DNA of 50,935 bases from an uncultured Alphaproteobacteria bacterium (GTDB lineage Bacteria > Pseudomonadota > Alphaproteobacteria > Rhodobacterales > Rhodobacteraceae). A model generated the notes under the pieces. That model made no database searches and had not been told where the DNA came from. It saw only the letters and a program-made list of their open reading frames with translations. This document shows, in pieces, positions 46,716 to 50,935 of this stretch (positions within the stretch are counted from its first letter, which is position 1; each line of letters begins with the position of its first letter). The stretch is from assembly GCA_902573735.1 (NCBI GenBank), contig CACGLH010000010.1, positions 1 through 50,935 of the forward strand, read 5' to 3'. The position numbers and the translations under genes are program-made.

Positions 46716-47663
46716 ATGACAAAAACAATAGTAGAAAGTTCAACAAAAACAGTAACTATTGGACTGGACGAACCATTTTGTATTATTGGTGAAAGAATAA
46801 ATCCAACTGGAAGAAAAAAATTAGCTTTAGAATTAGAAAATGAAAATTTTGAAACTGTAATTAAAGACGCATTAGAACAAGTAAATTCAGGTGCAAATAT
46901 TTTAGATATTAATGCTGGGGTTGTTTATAATTCTAATCCGAACCCTAACGAAACTGAACCAGTTTTGATGAAAAAATTATTAGAAGTTGTACAAAATTTA
47001 GTAGATGTTCCATTATGTATAGATAGTTCAGTCCCAGGTGCTCTTGAAGAGGGTTTAAAAACAGCAAAGGGCAGACCTTTATTAAATTCTGTCACAGGTG
47101 AGGAAGAAAGGTTAGAAAGTATTTTGCCTCTTGTAAAAAAATATAATGTTCCTGTAGTTGCAATATCTAACGATGATACAGGAATTTCAGAAGATCCTGA
47201 AATTAGATTTAAAGTAGCAAAAAAAATAGTTGAAAGAGCCTCTGATTTTGGAATACCGCCAAACGATATTATAGTTGATCCACTTGTAATGCCAATTGGT
47301 GCAATGCCAACAGCTGGACAGCAAGTATTCGAATTAGTAAAGAAATTAAAAGAAGAACTGAAGGTGAATACTACCTGCGGAGCTTCTAATATTTCTTTTG
47401 GTTTACCAAATAGACATTCCATAAATTCAACATTTCTTCCAATGGCAATTGCATCTGGTATGTCGAGTGCAATTATGAATCCTACAAATCCAGATGAATT
47501 AAACGCGATTTATGCTGCTAACCTATTAATGAATAGAGATAAAAATGGTTCTAATTGGATAAAAAGAAACAGAGTTACTACTAAAAAAATTAATACTGAG
47601 CAAAATAACGGTGAAAATCAAGAGGGTAATAGAATTAGGCGGAGAAATAGAAGAAGATCATAA
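46716..47663 (+). CDS. Methyltetrahydrofolate:corrinoid methyltransferase-like protein (DHPS-type TIM barrel)
   Basis: The protein belongs to the pterin-binding TIM-barrel family, which includes methyltetrahydrofolate:corrinoid/iron-sulfur protein methyltransferases. These move a methyl group between a folate and a corrinoid cobalt. The start is the ATG at 46716 (315 residues); a TTG at 46704 would add four residues. Motifs are FCIIGERINPTGRKK, GANILDINAGVVYNSN, VPLCIDSSVPGALEEGL, LLNSVTGEEERLES, DIIVDPLVMPIGAMP and TCGASNISFGLPNRHSINST. The last about 35 residues are an Asn/Gln/Arg-rich tail ending in RIRRRNRRRS, outside the barrel. The next gene is its likely activase partner 34 bases downstream. 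No methylcobalamin domain is present, so the corrinoid carrier must be encoded elsewhere. Confidence 0.85.
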   Translation: MTKTIVESSTKTVTIGLDEPFCIIGERINPTGRKKLALELENENFETVIKDALEQVNSGANILDINAGVVYNSNPNPNETEPVLMKKLLEVVQNLVDVPLCIDSSVPGALEEGLKTAKGRPLLNSVTGEEERLESILPLVKKYNVPVVAISNDDTGISEDPEIRFKVAKKIVERASDFGIPPNDIIVDPLVMPIGAMPTAGQQVFELVKKLKEELKVNTTCGASNISFGLPNRHSINSTFLPMAIASGMSSAIMNPTNPDELNAIYAANLLMNRDKNGSNWIKRNRVTTKKINTEQNNGENQEGNRIRRRNRRRS

Positions 47664-47697
47664 TTAGTTAAATTACTAGATAATTTATTGGCAAGGG

Positions 47698-49734
47698 ATG
47701 GTTTCAAAGAAAAATAATTCAATTTCAATATCTTCAGAAAAAAATCACTCAGTAGTTTTCACTCCATCTGGGCTTAGAGGTATTGTTAAAAGTGGAGTAA
47801 GTGTATTAGACGCTGCCAGGCAATTAGGAGTTGATTTAGACAGTGTATGTGGTGGTAGAGGAATATGTACAAAATGTAAGGTTAAGCCATCTTTTGGTAA
47901 TTTTTCGAAATTTAATATAACAGCTGAAGAAAATAATTTAAGTAATTTCACAGAAATAGAGAAAAAATCAAAAGAAAAAAATAGAATTTATTTTAACGAG
48001 AGACTTGGATGCCAGGCTAAAATTATAGGTGATGTTATTATTGATATCCCAGAAGAAAGCCAGGTCCATAAACAAGTTATTAGAAAAAGAATTGAACTTA
48101 AAGATATAGATATTCACCCTACAACTAAACTTTATTATGTCGAAGTTGAGGAACCTGATATGCATAATCCATCAGGAGATCTTCAAAGATTGAACGATTC
48201 ACTTAATAAGCAATGGGGTATTTCGAACACAAAAATTTGCTTAAAAGTATTAAAAAACCTTCAATACAATTTACGTAAAGGAAAATGGAGTGTGACCTGT
48301 GCTATTTTCAACGAAACTAATGAAATAATTAATATATGGCCTGGTTTTTTAGATTCTAATCTTTATGGAATTGCTGTAGATTTAGGTTCAACTACTATTG
48401 CAGCTCATATTTGTAACTTAAGCACGGGTGAAATAGTTAATTCATCAGGTATTATGAATCCTCAGATAAGATTTGGTGAAGATCTTATGAGTAGAGTGAG
48501 TTTTTCAATGATGAATGAAGATGGCACAGAAAAACTTAAGGATGCTGTACAAGAAACACTAAACCAACTTTGCAAAACGTTAATCAAAGACAGTAAGATT
48601 GATCATAAACTTGTAGTAGAACTTTCGATAGTATGTAATCCAGTTATGCATCATTTGCTGCTTGGAATAAATCCTATAGAACTAGGTCAAGCTCCTTTTG
48701 CATTAGCTACTTCCAATTCACTTTATTTCAAAAGCGAAGAATTAGCACTTAATTGTTTGCAGAATGCAACCATTTTTATTTTGCCATGTATTGCTGGACA
48801 TGTGGGAGCAGATGCTGCAGCTGTTGTATTATCAGAAGCTCCAAATGAATCTAAAGAAACTGTACTTATTATTGACGTTGGTACTAATGCTGAACTCATA
48901 TTGGGCAATAAATATGAATTATACGCTTGTTCATCTCCAACCGGTCCTGCATTTGAAGGTGCTCAAATATCATCTGGTCAAAGAGCAGCTCCAGGAGCTA
49001 TTGAAAAAGTTAAAATTGATCCAAATACAAAAGATCCAATTTTTAAGGTTATAGGAAGTGAATATTGGTCAGATAAAGTAGAATTTAAAAATTTTGTTAA
49101 AAATCAACCAATAACAGGTATTTGTGGATCTGGAATAATTGAAGCAATTGCAGAAATGAGAATTAATGGCATATTAGATAAATCGGGATTGATTGGGTCA
49201 AGTATAGAAACTGGTGCTAAAAGAAGTATTACTGATGGAAGGACTTATAGTTATTTATTATATGAGGACAAAAATAATGGAGAAAATAAAATAAAAATTA
49301 CAAATGCAGATGTTAGAGCAATACAATTAGCAAAAGCAGCACTATTTGCAGGATCTAGATTGTTAATGGATGAGATGAAAATTAAAAAAGTTGATAAAAT
49401 AGTTTTAGCTGGAGCATTTGGTGCACATATATCAACAAAACATGCCATGGTACTAGGAATGATACCAGATTGTAACTTAAAAAATGTAATATCAGCTGGT
49501 AATGCCGCAGGAGCGGGCGCAATAATAGCACTTTTAAATAAAAACTCTCGATCAAAAATTTCTAAAATTGTAAAAAAAATTAATAAAATTGAGACTGCAA
49601 TGGCTCCAAAATTTCAAGAATATTTTGTATCTGCATCGGGTATACCAAACTCAATGTTTTCTTTTCCAGAACTTGATAAAGTTGTAAAATTACCTGAAGT
49701 TAATTTTAACAAAAAGAAGCGGGTAAGAAAATAA
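47698..49734 (+). CDS. RamA-like corrinoid activation protein: [2Fe-2S] ferredoxin plus ASKHA (DUF4445) domains
   Basis: This is a RACE-type activase, which uses ATP to push the corrinoid cobalt from inactive Co(II) back to Co(I). The N-terminal ferredoxin domain has Cys51, Cys57 and Cys60 in VCGGRGICTKC and a fourth cysteine at 105 in RLGCQAKI. A linker domain follows. The C-terminal part is the DUF4445/ASKHA domain with GIAVDLGSTTIAAHIC, VLIIDVGTNAELILG, GICGSGIIEAIAE and LAGAFGAHIS. The 678-residue length fits the family. It pairs with the methyltransferase gene 34 bases upstream, so the two probably serve one corrinoid methyl-transfer system. The ATG follows GGCAAGGG, a weak Shine-Dalgarno. 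Confidence 0.88.
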   Translation: MVSKKNNSISISSEKNHSVVFTPSGLRGIVKSGVSVLDAARQLGVDLDSVCGGRGICTKCKVKPSFGNFSKFNITAEENNLSNFTEIEKKSKEKNRIYFNERLGCQAKIIGDVIIDIPEESQVHKQVIRKRIELKDIDIHPTTKLYYVEVEEPDMHNPSGDLQRLNDSLNKQWGISNTKICLKVLKNLQYNLRKGKWSVTCAIFNETNEIINIWPGFLDSNLYGIAVDLGSTTIAAHICNLSTGEIVNSSGIMNPQIRFGEDLMSRVSFSMMNEDGTEKLKDAVQETLNQLCKTLIKDSKIDHKLVVELSIVCNPVMHHLLLGINPIELGQAPFALATSNSLYFKSEELALNCLQNATIFILPCIAGHVGADAAAVVLSEAPNESKETVLIIDVGTNAELILGNKYELYACSSPTGPAFEGAQISSGQRAAPGAIEKVKIDPNTKDPIFKVIGSEYWSDKVEFKNFVKNQPITGICGSGIIEAIAEMRINGILDKSGLIGSSIETGAKRSITDGRTYSYLLYEDKNNGENKIKITNADVRAIQLAKAALFAGSRLLMDEMKIKKVDKIVLAGAFGAHISTKHAMVLGMIPDCNLKNVISAGNAAGAGAIIALLNKNSRSKISKIVKKINKIETAMAPKFQEYFVSASGIPNSMFSFPELDKVVKLPEVNFNKKKRVRK

Positions 49735-49800
49735 AATAGGACAAAATAAACAGAGCTGATAGAGTTTAATTATAATTAAAAATATGAAGGAAAAATTTTT

Positions 49801-50205
49801 TTGTTAAATACATTTAGATTAATATATAAGTCCATACCTTTTGGATATGATCAAAATATATTGAATGGAATATTATCTGATGCAATAAACTACAACAAAA
49901 AAAATAATATCACTGGTGCTTTGGTTTGTAGAGATGACATTTATTTACAACTTCTTGAGGGTCCAGAGCAAGCAGTAAATTACACTTACCAAAAAATATT
50001 AGATGACGATAGACACTTAGAAGTTGAACTTTTAATTAAAGAGTATTGTAATAAAAGAATTTTTCCCAAATGGAATATGAAAGATGATCCTGCTAAAACC
50101 TGGTTTTGGAATAAGGAGGAAGTAAGATCAGGAGTTTTTAAAACTTTAAATAAAAGTAAAATAATAGCAGTTTTTGAAAAAATCGCTAAGGAAACAAGCA
50201 AGTAG
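49801..50205 (+). CDS. BLUF-domain blue-light sensor protein
   Basis: BLUF domains bind FAD and change hydrogen bonding near the flavin under blue light. The 134-residue protein is a BLUF core plus a short C-terminal helix. The key residues are present: Tyr9 in RLIYKS, Asn32 in the NYNKKNNITG stretch, Gln50 in YLQLLEG, and FPKWNMKD near residue 95. This suggests an active photocycle. No output domain is attached, so it should act by binding a partner. The start is TTG at 49801, with AAGGA nine bases upstream; the nearby ATG at 49784 is out of frame. It follows the corrinoid pair by 66 bases and precedes the coiled-coil gene. Confidence 0.88.
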   Translation: MLNTFRLIYKSIPFGYDQNILNGILSDAINYNKKNNITGALVCRDDIYLQLLEGPEQAVNYTYQKILDDDRHLEVELLIKEYCNKRIFPKWNMKDDPAKTWFWNKEEVRSGVFKTLNKSKIIAVFEKIAKETSK

Positions 50206-50210
50206 CTATT

Positions 50211-50242
50211 AAAAAAAGTGAATTAGCAATAAACTTTTTTTT
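50211..50242 (+). terminator. AT-rich terminator-like hairpin after the BLUF gene
   Basis: AAAAAAAGT (50211-50219) pairs with ACTTTTTTT (50233-50241) around a 13-base loop, starting 6 bases after the BLUF stop; a further T follows. The T tract is part of the stem, a form often seen in AT-rich genomes. It suggests that the downstream coiled-coil gene has its own promoter in the next about 125 bases. Confidence 0.45.
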
Positions 50243-50368
50243 AAATAATATAAAGATAAAAGTGGATAAATTTGTCTTTCATAATTAAATTTGCAAAATC
50301 TAGTTTATTTTTTTTAAAATTTAAACTTATAATATACTCAATTATTATATTGGTCAGGACACTATATT

Positions 50369-50935
50369 ATGGATATAAATTCTAAATTAAAATTAAAGAT
50401 TAAATCTAATAGAAAAGCTATTTTCGAATTAGATGCAAAAATTGAAGAAAATAGATCTAAAATTGAAGAGTTAAGGTCTTCATCTGAAAGAGATAATGCT
50501 TCAATAGCTCGAAATTACACTGCTGCATTTTATGGGAATCATCATTTAACCAATAGGAATACAGAAGAAATTTTTAAAAATAGAATAGCCATTCTTAACA
50601 ATATGGAAGTTGAAGGTGAGATTGAAGTAGGTTTTAGAGAAACAATGATTAATATGGCAAATATTGATTATTTCACTCATAGGGCAGAAGTTAATCAAGA
50701 GATAATTGATATCAATCAAAAATTATCCGAAGTAAATTCATTACTTATTGAAATAAACAGAGCAATCATGGCAAGAAATGAAAAATCAGTTAAATTTAAT
50801 AGAAAAAATTTGGATATAAACAAAAGATTTTTAGATGGTGAATTTCATCCTTCAAAAGCTACCTTAACAGCAAATAATAAAAGATCTAAGGATAATGAAG
50901 AAAGATGTTTAAAACTATCTAAAGCTGCTGATAGA
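50369..50935 (+). CDS. Coiled-coil protein with an Asn-heptad repeat, 3' end outside window
   Basis: An open frame from the ATG at 50369 runs without a stop to the window edge, 189 codons; CAGGACA lies about ten bases upstream as a possible Shine-Dalgarno. I do not recognise the family. The first 40 residues form an amphipathic helix (FELDAKIEENRSKIEELRSS). A less helical part follows, containing IARNYTAAFYGNHHL and NIDYFTHRAEVN. From residue 109 to 151 seven heptads carry Asn at the same place (109, 116, 123, 130, 137, 144, 151), with Val, Ile or Phe just before it in six of the seven. After residue 156 the composition becomes basic and polar. No signal peptide or membrane segment is visible. 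It lies downstream of the BLUF gene. Confidence 0.75.
   Translation, partial: MDINSKLKLKIKSNRKAIFELDAKIEENRSKIEELRSSSERDNASIARNYTAAFYGNHHLTNRNTEEIFKNRIAILNNMEVEGEIEVGFRETMINMANIDYFTHRAEVNQEIIDINQKLSEVNSLLIEINRAIMARNEKSVKFNRKNLDINKRFLDGEFHPSKATLTANNKRSKDNEERCLKLSKAADR

Noticed and set aside
46925-47422. Minus-strand open frame inside the corrinoid methyltransferase (165 residues)
   Set aside because: Antisense to conserved TIM-barrel motifs, with no ribosome binding site; a shadow frame.

Overview
The window is a densely packed, very AT-rich chromosomal segment from a marine-type, streamlined alphaproteobacterium. The evidence is the gene content and order: the runs ssb-gyrA-trmFO-gluQRS, ccmE-ccmF-ccmH, ppx/gppA-rlmE-guaB-rsmB and recA-alaS, an N-terminally extended S9 protein, and an alphaproteobacterial-type SOS box (GTTC-N7-GTTC) upstream of recA. 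Intergenic gaps are short, and several convergent genes end within 2-20 bases of each other. No tRNA, rRNA, insertion sequence, prophage or CRISPR array was seen. I cannot name the genus from the sequence alone.

Layout: 1-6042 (+) holds the end of ssb, then gyrA, trmFO, gluQRS and a NifU-like Fe-S scaffold gene. 6230-10464 (-) holds recG and ligA. 10615-13926 (+) holds mnmA, yaaA and an M20 metallopeptidase. 13996-15554 holds a small-molecule methyltransferase (-) and nicotinamidase pncA (+). 15557-20088 (-) is a complete branched-chain-amino-acid-type ABC importer (livF, G, M, H and a Tat-exported binding protein). Upstream of it, on the same strand, are a polytopic membrane protein gene broken by a frameshift (20174-21590), a small conserved-looking gene, and glnE. 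24881-28792 (-) is argC-ccmE-ccmF-ccmH. 28824-32324 holds an acyltransferase, a small anchored hypothetical protein, pncB and a methyltransferase. 32360-33862 (-) holds rpsI, rplM and a thioesterase, followed by a crotonase-fold gene (+), ctaA and trmJ (-), icd (+), alaS and recA (-), and the rsmB-guaB-rlmE-ppx run (-). 46716-49734 (+) is a corrinoid-methylation pair: a methyltetrahydrofolate methyltransferase and a RamA-like reductive activase. The window ends with a BLUF blue-light receptor gene and a long coiled-coil gene cut by the edge.

How the genes work together: most are housekeeping genes for DNA repair (recG, ligA, recA, ssb), tRNA and rRNA modification (trmFO, gluQRS, mnmA, trmJ, rsmB, rlmE), nitrogen control (glnE), NAD salvage (pncA, pncB), and cytochrome c and heme A maturation (ccmE/F/H, ctaA). 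The accessory content is the ABC importer with its membrane-protein neighbour, the corrinoid pair, the BLUF protein and the coiled-coil gene.

The points most worth a second look are: (i) recA and the membrane protein gene each carry a one-base frameshift at an A8 tract, both cured by removing one A, although other A8-A10 tracts in the window are in frame; (ii) the last gene encodes seven consecutive heptads with Asn at the same position; (iii) a BLUF receptor lies directly upstream of that gene; (iv) a corrinoid activation pair occurs without a visible corrinoid protein; (v) a perfect 20-bp palindrome lies between trmJ and icd; (vi) a crotonase-fold protein appears to lack both catalytic glutamates.
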